From Letharia columbiana (lineage: Eukaryota > Ascomycota > Lecanoromycetes > Lecanorales > Parmeliaceae): a stretch of 64,000 bases of DNA. The position numbers were made by a program, and so were the translations under genes. This document shows positions 1 through 11,900 of the stretch, piece after piece (position 1 is the stretch's first letter; each line of letters opens with the position of its first letter). The notes under the pieces were generated by a model, which was given only the letters and a program-made list of their open reading frames with translations, was not told where the DNA came from and ran no database searches. The DNA is taken from the NCBI RefSeq assembly GCF_014066305.1, contig NW_023501094.1, forward strand, positions 62,001 through 126,000, written 5' to 3'.

Positions 1-900
1 CTTGCTGAGTGATGATTTGATGTGGAACCGTGGAGAGCATGTGACGTGGGATCTTGGAGAGCTGAGCTGTGTTTTTGACGATGGTAGCCTTGTTGCCGCT
101 TGGTTTCTCCGCAGTGTTCTCCGCATTTGCCTGTTGTAGTTCCTTCTCTTGCTCCTCCTCTTGTAGAGTATCAGACTGAGTGGCTAGCTGAGTGGCTGAC
201 TGAGTGGATGACTGATATGACGTGGGATCTTGGAGAGCTGAGCCGTGTTCTTGACGATGGTGGCCTTGTTGCCGCTTGGTTTCTCCGCAGTGTTCTCCGT
301 AGTGTTCTCCGCAGTGTTCTCCGCATTTGCCTGTTGTAGTTCCTCCTCTTGCTCCTTAATGCAGTGGGGATGACAGGCCAAGTTGCAGTGGTGTTCTCCG
401 CTTGCTGAGTGATGATTTGATGTGGAACCGTGGAGAGCATATGACGTGGGATCTTGGAGAGCTGAGCCGTGTTCTTGACGATGGTGGCCTTGTTACCGCT
501 TGGTTTCTCCGCAGTGTTCTCCATAGTGTTCTCCGTAGTGTTCTCCGCATTTGCCTATTGTAGTTCCTCCTCTTACTTCTTAATGTAGTGGAGATGATAG
601 GCTAAGTTGCAGTGGTGTTCTCCGCTTACTAAGTGATGATTTGATGTGGAACCGTGGAGAGCATATGACGTGGGATCTTGGAGAGCTGAGCCGTGTTCTT
701 GGTGTTGGGGGCCTTGTTGCCGCTTGGTTTCTCCGCAGTGTTCTCCGCATTCGCCTGCTGTATTGACTTCTCTTGCACTGGCTGAGTGGATTGGTGTGAG
801 ATCGTGGAGAGTAGGCCTGTTGTGTCACTGCTGCTGATAACTGTCTCCGCAATGTTCTCCGCAGTATTCTCCGCATTCGCCTGTTGTAGATCCTCCTCTT
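1..900. repeat. Minisatellite: 12-bp subrepeats inside units of about 225 bp
   Basis: A long unit beginning CTTGCTGAGTGATGATTTGA recurs near positions 1, 402 and 626 (the last with small changes), with a partial copy near 215. Each unit ends in a run of a 12-bp motif of the form GTTCTCCGCAGT or GTTCTCCGTAGT. The open frames on both strands here are only translations of the repeat (AENT or RRTL repeats on the minus strand). I see no gene. The array runs off the left end of the window, so its true length is unknown. Confidence 0.85.
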
Positions 901-914
901 GTTTAACTGAGTGC

Positions 915-1433
915 GAGGGTACCGAGGGTAAATGTGTTTATATTTGGTGGAATTGGTAGAATTGGTAGAATGGTGGAAGAAGAATGATGGAAGAAGAATG
1001 GTTACACAAATAGGTGGAAGGATTATTATCCGATCCCGGACGCGTTTGGTGTGACTACAATATTTGAATGTCAGTTTAGCCCACCTATCGCTGGCTTGGA
1101 AGGAGTATATAGGGGAGGACGTATCCGTTCGGGCTCTTTTTGAGGGCCTTCTAACGCGTTTATGAGTAGTAGTAGGTAGCTGTTGGGCTGCGGCCTCGAT
1201 TGCTAGTAGTAGCGGATTCGCCGAGGGGTGGCCTGGGGGCGTCAGTAAGGGGCTCTAATTGGGCGAGGGGTACCGAAGACGATTGTGTTCATATTGGTGG
1301 AATTGGTAGAATTGGTAGAATGGTGGAAGAATAATGGTTACACAAACAAACAGGTGGAAGGATTATTATCCGATCCTGGACGCGTCTGGTGTGGCTACCA
1401 TAACTACCATATTTGAATGTTCATTTCATCCAC
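915..1433. repeat. Pair of diverged direct repeats, about 165 bp each
   Basis: The segments at about 915-1083 and 1267-1433 share the same order of landmarks: GGGTACCGA, a short GGTAGAATT repeat, a TGGTTACACAAA block, then GGTGGAAGGATTATTATCCG and an ACGCGT site. They differ by substitutions and small indels. They lie about 350 bp apart, next to a decayed retroelement. They could be remnants of terminal repeats or a local duplication; I saw no terminal inverted ends or target-site duplication to decide. Confidence 0.7.
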
Positions 1434-1689
1434 CAATAGTAGGCCAAACTTCATTATTTTTACAGCGTTAGAAAGCGCAAACTGAGCTCTATAATTTACG
1501 AAATTATGAAGTAACAGCATCCGTAGGGAGCTGATTATTTCAGAGTGTAAAACTTCTACACACAAATTTTTGATGAGGGAGCTCGGGAGAGCTAGCGGGC
1601 TGACTCAGCCGGTCTAACTAAAGAGCGTAGTGACCCTGAATTTATGATTGGCTGCACATACAAATTCAAGGTTTTGTAGCTCAGCCCTA

Positions 1690-4600
1690 CCTTATTCTTT
1701 TATATATACTGATAAATAAGAATATAACGAATTAGACTTAAAGGTAGATCTTCTTATAAGAATATTCTTTTTATTATTAATATAAACGAAGTTAGATAAT
1801 ATTAGCGTCGATATAATATATTTATAAGCTTATTTAATAGATATAATTATTATAAATAAGATAAGAAAAGCTATAATATAAGTATCGTTAAAGAGAGTCT
1901 TAGAAGAAAATATAATCTCTAATCTAATTTTTAAGAAGATTCTAAAGTCGTTACTCTCTTATCTATATAGAATATTTAATATATATATAATAAACGACTA
2001 TTATCTAAAGCACTTTAGAATATTAATAATAATTATTCTTTCGAAGTTAAATAAGAATTACTCGATTTCTAAAGAATATCGATTAATAGCTTTACTTAAC
2101 ACTATAAAAAAGGTAATAAAGTTTATTCTTATTAAGAGAATAGTATATCTTATAAAGATATATAAACTTCTATCGACTATATATATAAGAGATTATAGAT
2201 TATAATCATATAAATACGATATTTACTATCTTCTAAAAAGAATATATTAAGTCTAAAACTCTAATAAAGTAACTATAATGTTATTATTAGATATTTTAAA
2301 TATATATAATAAAGTCTCTTATTCTTAATTACTCTATAATCTTCGAAAGCGAAAAATCGATATAAGAGTAATTAACTAGATAGAATCGTTTTTATTTAAT
2401 AGAATAATAATACTAAAAATAAGCGAATACTCTATATTAAAGACTCTTATAGTAATCGAAATTTCTTAAAAATTACCGCTATCGCTTATACTTTATCTCT
2501 TTTATAATTTAAATCTTATTAATAAATATAATAGTCGCGTTAATTTAGAAACGATAGTTATTAACTTCGTAGACGATATAGATCTTCTAATAATAAGAGA
2601 CTTTATTAAGAAAAACTATAACGCTCTTTATAAAATCTACGACGAAGTTTATATAAAGTAGATATTACGATATAAATCGAAGTTTAATTTTAATAAATAT
2701 CAACTATTATATCTTAGTAGAAAATAGAGATTTAGTTTAAATTATTCTCTATAACTTAATAAGAGATAATATATTAAGATAAGACACTTTATTCGCTATC
2801 TAGAAGTCGAAATCGACTTTAAACTTCTATAGAGTTACTATAATAAGAAGATTCGATCTAAAACTATTAAAAGTATCGATATATTAGCGAGAATTATTGA
2901 ATTAATATAAGATAATAATTATAAGAGTATAAGATAGCTTTATTAGACGGTAATTATTCTATAAATAATATACTACTACTTAATATAATATTAGCTTGAA
3001 AATACTATCGATTATAATAAAACTTATCTCTTATTATTATAAAGAATTTAATCTTAGATAGAGAGAAAGATAATTAAAGTATTTAAGATTATATTTATTC
3101 TAGTATTTAATATAAAAGTATATCTTCTATTAGTTAAATAATAGCTAAATAAGATTATCTTAAAAGCTATCTTATAAATCGCTATTAGTTTAATATATAG
3201 CGAGATTATTAAATTACGATTCGAGCGATAAAAGTTTAAAAGAAAATCTAAGAAGAATAGAAAACTAAGTTTACTAGAGCGATATATTAATAGATTTAAA
3301 GAATAATATGACGATATTAATAAGATTAAGAAACTATACTCTTTTAGCGCCGCTCTCGATTAAGAGTCTTTTAAAATAATAATTTATAAGATTAAATAAG
3401 TCGCTAAAGAACTAGCTAAAAGATCGATTAATAAAGATTATATAATAATATATATAGACGATAATAAGATTAATAAAAAGATGAAAGCTTTAATTATATC
3501 GTTAGATATTAATTCTACTTTTAGTATCTATTTAGACTTAAATAACTAATATATAATATACTCGATAAAGCTATATAATATTCTTTAAGCTTTAATTATA
3601 GTAGTTATATATTAAATAAGATTATAATTTAGTAGAGTTATAGTAAATACGAATAATTAAATATCGATTTAGACTATCGAAGACTTAGATAAGTACTTAA
3701 GATAGATCTATATAATATAAATAATATAGATTATTAATTCGCTAAGATATCTCGAGATAGTAATAGAATTATACTGGATTTTAATATATATTAATATCGA
3801 CGATAATAAATAAGCGAATAGAGAAGCGAAGAAGGTTATTAACTAGTAAAAGCGAGTAATTTATAATAAAAGAGTAAAGATAAATATTAATAAAATAGCT
3901 TAATTATTAATTATATAAATAAGAATAATATCGATAATTAAGATAGCTATTAGAGACTACGCGATAGAATAATAAACTATTAAATAGACTAATAAAAAGC
4001 GAGGCGATATTCTTAGAAAAATTTAATTAACACCGTCGAAATAAATATAACTTCTATATTTAAAAGTTAAACGCGCTAAGATATCGCTAATAACGTAAAT
4101 AAAAATCGAGAAAATAGATTTTAAGATCTTTCTTTATAACTAATAAGTATCGAATATAGAGAATAAAGAATATAAGTATAAAGCGAAGTAGATAGCTCGA
4201 TATATTCTTTATAAATATAAGCTATTTAGCAAGAAGCGAGGAATATAATAGATCGAAAAGAGAAGAAAGATAAAAGAGGGGATTATTACTTATAAGAATA
4301 TACTAATAAAATTACGCTACGCCTCTATAGCGACGAACTTTATAAGAAATATAAGACTTATTAGATAATATTAAGCCCTTAATAAAAATTAATAATAAGA
4401 ATTTACTAGAGTAAACGATTAAAAAGAAAGATATAATTAAGACGAAAGAGCTCTAGCGATATAAAGTATACCCCTTCTTAAGGATTAAGTATAATAAAAC
4501 GTAGAATCATAACGATAACTTATATAATCTTATTTATTTGAGACTATATAATTGATCGAAAGGATTAGATAGATTACGTAACTCGCATAGTCGGCTACTA
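1690..4600 (+). mobile_element. RIP-decayed non-LTR retrotransposon (LINE)
   Basis: The region is extremely AT-rich with many TA dinucleotides and abundant in-frame stops, as expected after repeat-induced point mutation. Read in frame 1, LINE landmarks are still visible. At 2077-2100 the reverse-transcriptase block reads YRLIALLN, the counterpart of the usual YRPIALLNT. Around 2461-2520 lies a counterpart of the GxPQGSPLSPxLY block. At 2566-2577 the catalytic box reads FVDD. At about 4087-4140 a segment matches the C-terminal LINE block that normally reads LRTGKIGLxAFLY. All three datable blocks fall in the same frame over 2 kb, so decay was by point change rather than indels. The order RT, RNase H-like region and C-terminal zinc-type block suggests a Tad/I-type element on the plus strand. 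Element ends are approximate and no poly-A tail was placed. Confidence 0.8.
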
Positions 4601-4630
4601 AGGTAAGACTTTAGGGTAGTATGATGTAAT

Positions 4631-4649
4631 CAATCAATCAATCAATCAA
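4631..4649. repeat. (CAAT)n microsatellite
   Basis: Nearly five perfect CAAT units sit just after the AT-rich element, at the edge of the next repeat region. Confidence 0.9.
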
Positions 4650-4964
4650 CTACTCCCACACAAATAAGACGGAGCCCCCGCGACTAACAAATACATGAAG
4701 CTATACCAACAAGGTAGCAAGCAAAGCCATAGCAAAACAAGCCCCTGAAAGATGCTACCTCTAGCAAAACATGCATTATAAACCAAATAGCATCGTAGCA
4801 AGCAGCTGAGGAAGCCTTCTGCGAGCACTGATAGGACCGCTTTCGTAGCATAGCAAGCTAACCAACCCCCATGATAGGCCAGAACCAGTAGTGTGGGGTA
4901 GTAACGGACTGCTGAGTGAGGTGTGTGAGTGTAAACGTGAAATCGGGCTGAGGTAGCTGCTGTG

Positions 4965-5300
4965 GTAGGACTGATGTGATAGGCTGCTGTGATAGCTGTA
5001 GAAGTGGCTGTTCTGGTAGCTGTAAAGTAGGCTTTGGTAGCTGTAGAGCAGGCTGCTCTGGTGTGACAGGCTTCTCTGGTACTTGTGGAGTAGGCTGCTG
5101 TGATAGCTCTGACAGCTGTGGTATGGTAGGCTGCTCTGGTAGCTCTGGAGCAGGCTCTGGTAGCTGTGGAGTAGGCTGCTCTGGTACTGATGGAGCTGAC
5201 TGTGGTATGACGGGGCTGCTCTGGTAGCTGTAGGGTAGGCTGCTTTGGTATGACAGGCTTCTCTGATACGACAGGCTGCTCTGGTAGCTCTGATAGAACT
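4965..5300. repeat. Imperfect GGTAGCTGTGG/GGCTGCTCTGGT minisatellite
   Basis: Words of 9-12 bp such as GGTAGCTGT, GTAGGCTGCT and CTCTGGTA recur throughout, with strong strand asymmetry (G and T on plus). Both strands are open for 80-250 codons only because the repeat lacks stops. The translated products are low complexity (Cys/Gly/Ser-rich on plus, Thr/Ala-rich on minus). I do not regard either as a gene. Confidence 0.75.
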
Positions 5301-5951
5301 GGTATTGCTATGACTGAAACCTCCCCTAAGGGAAGGAAAAAAATAAAAAAGAGGAGAAAAAAAAAGAAAAAAATTTGTGGGGGGGGGTTGCTTTCAGCTA
5401 GCAAGTGTGCTATATCTAGACAGGTCTTAGTCTAAGCTTCGGCGTCACCTGTAAGAAGTACTTGAAGCCAGATAAGATACTACTTTGGTATATACACGTG
5501 ACCGGATAGCTTGGTGTTATAGTTTGTTGTAGCCATTGAGTTGCTGAGCTTTCACTGCTGCCGTAAAAGGCGTCACTGGGATTAAGATAAGGGCGAGAAA
5601 ACGGCTTAGACTTCATAACTGAGCTTCGGATCGATCTGAAGGGCTGTAAAAGAAAAAAGAGGTATGAAAACAATAGGCACAACAAGCCTAACAAGAAGAA
5701 CAATGATCACACTCCAAGGCCACTATAATTTCCTCAGCTCGGGCACCAGATTTGAAGACGAGGAGTTTTGGTGGGTAGGAGGTGTTGATTATTCTATGAA
5801 GCAGGAAGGCTGCTGCAGGATATATCCCACCAGGCCAAGCCGCTATTGCACATGTAGCTAGCTGCAAATGCCTGCAAGGAAGCCACGCCCTATAACTAAA
5901 GTTGAAGGCATCAGTCGCAAAACTGCTCTGAACACTTTGAGGATTCGAGAT
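5301..5951. other. Intergenic; upstream region of VPS23
   Basis: Starts with a poly-A/G run near 5335-5390 next to the minisatellite. Several open frames on both strands show no recognisable domain. The last part should hold the VPS23 promoter and 5' UTR. This is the border between repeat-rich DNA and gene space. Confidence 0.5.
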
Positions 5952-7884
5952 ATGGGGGCAGTTCCTCAGAAAGTCCTCAATTGGCTTCATGGGGCGATTA
6001 ACAGTGTGAGATACCTGAGTGCTATCTTCCAAGTTTTTGTCACTAATAGTATCAGGAATACCGAAATATCCCACGCACCTACTCAGATGTTGCCCAAACG
6101 CTCTCGTACAATCCCAACTTCGCTCTCCGAACAGACGTCTATAGTATGGAATAGCTTTTCCTGTGCACGATTCCAATCGTTCGTTTACGCCCACTGATCT
6201 ATCGAAGCATACGAGAACGGCCAATCTTCCCTCCTTCTGAACCTACGAGGCACTCTACCTGTTTCTTTCCGGGGTACGACATATGCTTTTCCGATCTCGG
6301 TATGGGTACCTCAAGAGTACCCAAACGTGGGGCCCATCGGATTTGTCACGCCGACCAAAGATATGGCGGTCCGGCCTGGGCAATACGTGAGTGGGGAAGG
6401 GAGGATATATCATCCGTATCTGGCAGGGTGGAGAGATGATGTGAGTATTGTAGCAAGGATTCCAGGCCATAAAGTTCAAATTACGCTGGGACTTGGAGGC
6501 GTCGAAGCCGCACTGACTTGCGGTTTTAGAGGTCCAATCTAAATGAATTTTTCTCCATTCTGCAAAACATCTTTGCGCAGGAACCACCCGTCATCGCGAA
6601 GCAAAATTCGGCGTCACAGCAAAACGGTGCACCACCGCCAATTCCGCCGTTGCCACCAGAGCTGGGAAGGTCAGATAATAGTGTCAGACAATCCCAGTCT
6701 CCAGCAGGACACCAACGTCCGCCGCCACCGCCAAAACCATTTGATGCTCGTGGTCCGCCGAATGCTCAAGTTAGCGCCCCCACGCCACTCCCACCTCTTC
6801 CGTCTAGGCCAGAACCGCAGTACATTGGTTCCTATCTAGCCCAACAGAATGGGTACGCGAGAGCTCCACCTCCTATGCCCCGGAAGGCGCCTCAAAGAGG
6901 CAGCAGCTTACAACATGATAACGATGCACATTCTGAACCGAACAGAGCTTCTCATTACCCGAATCAGCAGCCCTGGCTCGACAACGTCAGCCCCATGAGG
7001 CCTGGCTCTCGGCAGAACACCTTCCCTTCCGATCAGATGAGCATTAATCAGCCCCGATACTCCCAGCAAGGACCACGGCCTTCACCCACTGGTCAGTATC
7101 AAAAGGGTTATCCTCCAGCATACCAAGATCGTGTTCAGCGACCTCCATCTCAACCCAGCTACCAACAACCACCCCCACAGTCGTATCAGGTTCAAAGGCA
7201 CCCTCCTCAGCAATCTCCGCAATCATCAAAGCCTAAAGCGCCAGAAGATCTGCTTACCTCTTCGTTCGAAACCGCACTCCCAGCACAACCAACAAATGTT
7301 GCTCCACCTCCAATTCCACCCAACCCGCAGAAAGACGCACTACTCTCGGCTTTCTCCGAGACTCTCACCCAACAGATACACTCAAGTCATACTTACAACC
7401 TTTCTGCACTGCCTCCCCTCCGTGCTCAACAAGCCGCACTGACGCAAACCTTGAACGCCATCAACAGGGAAATATCGCAGCTGAATGACCTCGAAGCGCT
7501 GCTTTCCTCGAATGAAAATATTCTGCACCAGGCGATGCGTGATGCTGACAAGGTTCTCGAAGATGCGAAGCGCAGAACGGTACCCAATGTAGATGAGGTA
7601 CTTGTTGCGCCGACAGTCGTAGCTGGGCAGTTGTATCAGAGTGTAGCTGAAGAGAAGGCAATTGAAGAAAGTAGAGGCGTCTTGGGTAAAGCTTTGGACA
7701 AGGGGAGGATAGGGGGGCGGGGTGTGGGCGAAGGTACGTGAGTAAAGCTGTTAATTTGGATTGGCGCTCACTGTGTCATCTGCAGCAAACAAGGAGCTTG
7801 GCCAGAGAAGAATTTTTGAAGAAGGCGCTGATCAAGAAGATATCCAGAGGTATGGCCATATCTGACGAGGGAATGTGGACCTGA
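5952..7884 (+). CDS. VPS23: ESCRT-I subunit Vps23/TSG101
   Basis: The protein would bind ubiquitinated cargo at endosomes and help sort it into multivesicular bodies. Exons by reading frame are 5952-6005, 6050-6143, 6208-6440, 6530-7733 and 7786-7884, giving about 560 residues. The first three exons and the start of the fourth encode a UEV domain (starts MGAVPQKVLNWL; YAFPISVWVPQEYP; VTPTKDMAVRPGQYVSGEGR). A long Pro/Gln-rich linker, a coiled coil (about codons 410-490) and a steadiness-box C terminus (SLAREEFLKKALIKK) follow, the TSG101 order. The first intron is only 44 bp. The last exon is in phase only if one G is removed from the G6 run at about 7712-7717; the sequence as given shifts frame there, just before the donor GTACGTGAGT. 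A weak donor at 7724 would also restore phase but shortens the conserved segment. Confidence 0.9.
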
Positions 7885-8946
7885 CAAGGAATGAGGCCAT
7901 GCCGACTTCGGACTTTGGGTTGACCCTGTCCACATGCCAAATGTGATTCTGGTAAATCGCAGATTTGGCTGCCCTGAACGGAGATCCATCCTCTGTGGCT
8001 GTCAAATTTGTATAATCTCATGATTTAGACAGATTTCAAAGAAACGTTGCCACTCAGTCATTCGGGCTAATCCTGAAGGCGAACGTTATTGAGCGAAGTT
8101 ATTGGACGCGTAAGGGGGAGCCAATTGGATTTTTGGCCTGTGAAAAACTTCATGTCAGAGTATTTACAGCCCATCGTACACACGTCTATCCTCTATTCTC
8201 CAGCAATGGCGCTCAATCGTCCCCAAACATCCTTCCCTATGACCTCACCAATCTCAACCCATCTCTCCCCATTGGTGTGCCTCCCCTTTTAAACGTAGCT
8301 GGATCACAGCCAAAGTCAGCGTCCTGGAATTCGCCGTCCAATCCCAGCTCTCGTAACATAAGCACATACCATCAGCTTCCTCCCAAGCCCTCCCAGCTCC
8401 AAATCCCAACCCTACCCACGCGGGCCATGCTCTTCGCTTGAACAGAAGAACGGAGAAGACGACGCCGAAAGAGAGGCCGATGGAGGAGCGGATCAGAAAG
8501 GAGGATAGAGCATGGTCCCACTACCATGCTCTTGTATCAGCAAGAGCTCGCTCCGGAGTTTACAAGCCGCAGCAGGAACGCGGCGATGGGTACCTTATCG
8601 TTGAGCAATGCCTCGCTAACGGGTTTCGCGGTTCGCGTTGCGGGCGTCAAGGGTGGGGGCGGCTCGTCGGCCATTGTGTGATGGACTGACTATGAAATTC
8701 ATTAGCAGCCATTGTACACGCTCGAAGAATCGAAACTCACAGGATCGGTTGTTTCGCTAGTGAGAGCTGTTGTCGGCGTCGTGTGCCTCCGAAAACTTGG
8801 AGCTCCTGCGGATTCCGGAGCGGATCAACCTTTGGCGCCGGATGTTGAAATTCCTCGGCACACCTTCCGCGCAAGAAAAACATCTTGTTTGAACCTTCTT
8901 TGGTTCTGCTCGGCTTCGCGCTCAAAAATCGAACTGCCTGGCTACA
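7885..8946. other. Intergenic between VPS23 and URB2
   Basis: Open frames of about 80-100 codons occur at 8089-8441 and 8438-8689 but show no recognisable domain, and the two frames do not join by a good intron. The end of the stretch should hold the URB2 promoter. I cannot support a gene here. Confidence 0.4.
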
Positions 8947-11900
8947 ATGTCTTCGGTAAGTTACACCCAGCTTCTCAGGACCGGACACTGACTCCACGAG
9001 GCAACAAGCCGCTGTAGGTCTCAGCAGAGCATTCTCTCCCTTGACAAAAGCGAGGAACCTTTCGCTGTTCAAATCGCCCAAGCGTGCGGCATCCTTGAGA
9101 TTGACCTTGATGGGCACTGGAAAGCCTTTCAGAATTCAGTTGATGGGCGAGTGCTGCAGCAACACACCACCTCTGACCCACGAGCGGAATGGGCACTAAG
9201 ATGGCTGCTCAAGAAACTGCAATACTCGGACTTATCTCCAGGCAGTCCGCACCTACAGCCCAAGTCATGGGTATTACTTCAGGAGCTGGTCATACGTACT
9301 CCACTTTCGAGCGTGGCACGACTACTCACCGCACACCAGTTTACAAGTGTCCTACGAAATACTTTGGGGTGGCTTCAAAAACAAGGCGAGCCGTGTAACG
9401 GTATCTCCGGATGTGGGAGTAGGAAATAAAGACTTGATGGACCAGCTCGAAGATAGCTCTGACACGGTGGAGAGCTCCTCCAGTAAGCGTGGGACCTCAA
9501 AAAAGCGCAAATTGGATGGAACAGTGGTCACTGCGTCTGAGGAAACGGTCAGTACTGCTACCGGCGCCTTCAGGGTGCTGTATTTGGCAATTTGCGGTAG
9601 TATCAGGCAGCTGGAGTTTTTAACAATGGACCCGGAAAAGACACAAGGGTTTGCGGTGGAGCACATGAAGAGTACTCTGCAAATCTCTCCGCAGGATGCG
9701 GCTCATGTATTGGGGAGCTCTTTCTACCTTACGAATCGTATCATACAGACACCTCAAAAACGTTCGCACCAGAAAAGAGTACTTACAGTGGGACTTCAGA
9801 AGCCATTAGCAGACACTGGCTATAGGTCTTGCATGCTCCCCGTGGTTGCCCTCTGGAACCGACGATCCCTTTTAGGACAGCACTCATCCACTTCAAGCAA
9901 TGTACGCAATCCAGAGAAAGTTTGTAGAGAGTTCTGCTAATGCCATGCTTGTCAGAGTGCATTCATGGCTTCTTGTATGCTGCCCGTTCTCCAGCTCCTG
10001 CATACATGCCGTCAACGTCCGGCACCCGGGGAGGAAATGGCAGAAGTGATCAGATGTTTAGAAGGGTTGCTTATCGATTTTATTGTACTGCCGCTTCGCA
10101 GCTCTTTCCAGGACCTGGAGCCTCCAACTGAGCTTGAGAAAGAGGTATCTTTTACTTCTTTTGGTGATCGGATGGTCTCTTCGCTGAGACGATTTCTTCC
10201 GCAGCTCGAGAGCCCGTTTCTTCGGGCAGATTGGAAGACTGATAAGCACCTTGCACTCATGATATTATCGCTTCTGTTCGATATTGCAATCAGATGCCGC
10301 CCTCGAGATACTCCCAAACTACGCAGGCTTGAGAATCCGTGGCTAGAACAGCTTTTCATCAACCTCGCAAAGTGCGCTGAAACCCTTTTTCCCCCTTTCT
10401 CATCATTCAGAGCGCAGAAAGACCATATCCGGGTGATCAAGTGGATGTTGCGCAAAGCTGTGGATCATCAGGTGCAATTGAGCCCTTCCACTATTGAGGC
10501 AATTCTGGATCAAGCTTCAGGCCTATTCCAGAATACTGATGACAGTCACACCGAGACTCGCGTTGATGTTGAGGATGATAGTCAAATCGAATGGGGCCTC
10601 GTTAGCTTGTGCATACTCAACGACTCAAACACCTTTGTAGTTCCGTCTTCTTCAGCTAGTGACAACGGGACGTATGCATACCGACCCCCTAACAAATATC
10701 TATCTGCTTTACTTCGAAATATCACTGACGAAATGTGCTACGGATCGTTGGAAGAGGACAAGAACTACGATTTCAAGCTTCTACATGTCATGAAACCGCT
10801 CTGCAGCGCCTTCACAGATGCGCGGGACTTGACTGGATTTCTAGAGCATTGGAGGGAGCAGCTTAGCATAGTTCAAGGCCGACAAGAATCCAAGCGGAAC
10901 TACTTCGAGCTTATTCCCAGTATCTGGGAAGATGAAAGACTACTCCTGCACGTTGCACAAGTGGTAGAATCATCGCTCACTGCAGGCCAAGTTGATCGAG
11001 TCCTATCAACAGCTACTCGTGATCTAGCGCCTTCTATCCCGAATGTACTCAGTGACAATTCGATGTCTCTGGCGAGCCTAGTAATACTCGACTGCGTATG
11101 TACCGGATTATTCAAGGACGAAACATTGGTCAAGCTTGACTCGATAGCCCTGTCAGTGTTCAGCTTGCTAGGGCTACTGGTCTCTAGACCCCCAAAAGTA
11201 TCTTCGCCCCATTATTGGAGAGTCTGGAGGATCAAGGCGACAATCACAGATCGATGGTCATCGTTGCGCGACTCTTCAGTATTCAAACGCAAAGCCCATC
11301 CCGCGATATGTATGGCCTCTGAACTGATCAAACACATCTCCTCAGAACTAACGCTCCGCGACAACGTCGATCTAACGGAAGAGCTGTATGCTGTCAGGTT
11401 CATGCTCAAGTTTGCAGCGATGGAAAACTCTTTCTGGGAGGACCTGCAATTTTCATCGCGTCGAAAGATCGTATTAGCCGTGACGAAGCTCTTAGACATT
11501 ATGGAGCCTTTTTGCCATCGCATAAGTCATGATCACTTTGGGACTATGATGCATTCTGACGCCAATTCTCAAAGCGAGAAATCCCCATCAAAGATCAGTC
11601 CTGTGGACAAATTTTACTTCGACTGTATTGAAGAGATCATCGAGTCGCCAGAAGTTCTCAGGTGAGGAGCTGGATTGGTCCTATTGCTCGTCATGCTGAC
11701 CTAATATCTGTGTAGTCATCTCGATGGGGGCACCCAAAACCGCCTCGTGCAGCAGCTTTACTGGGCATCAGTCTTCCAGCAAAGGTTCTTGGGTGCCGCG
11801 AAAGGTCCATTTATCGATTACTCTTCTTGCTGGAAAAAGCTATTACGGTGTGATGCATTAGCTGAGATTGGATCTGTAACGAGTAGGCGTGTTCGAAGTG

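Noticed and set aside
1..900. CRISPR-like array
   Set aside because: The repeats are contiguous and nested without unique spacers, and the genome is fungal.
4646..5404. 252-codon minus-strand open frame
   Set aside because: It lies in the minisatellite; the product is periodic and low complexity, and the plus strand is open too.
5688..6224. 178-codon minus-strand open frame
   Set aside because: It overlaps the first two exons of VPS23 on the other strand; no domain and the VPS23 homology is clear.
9401..9445. Possible 45-bp intron in URB2 (GTATCT..CAG)
   Set aside because: The size fits but joining it puts the next exon in a frame with an immediate stop, so a one-base break nearby is the better explanation.
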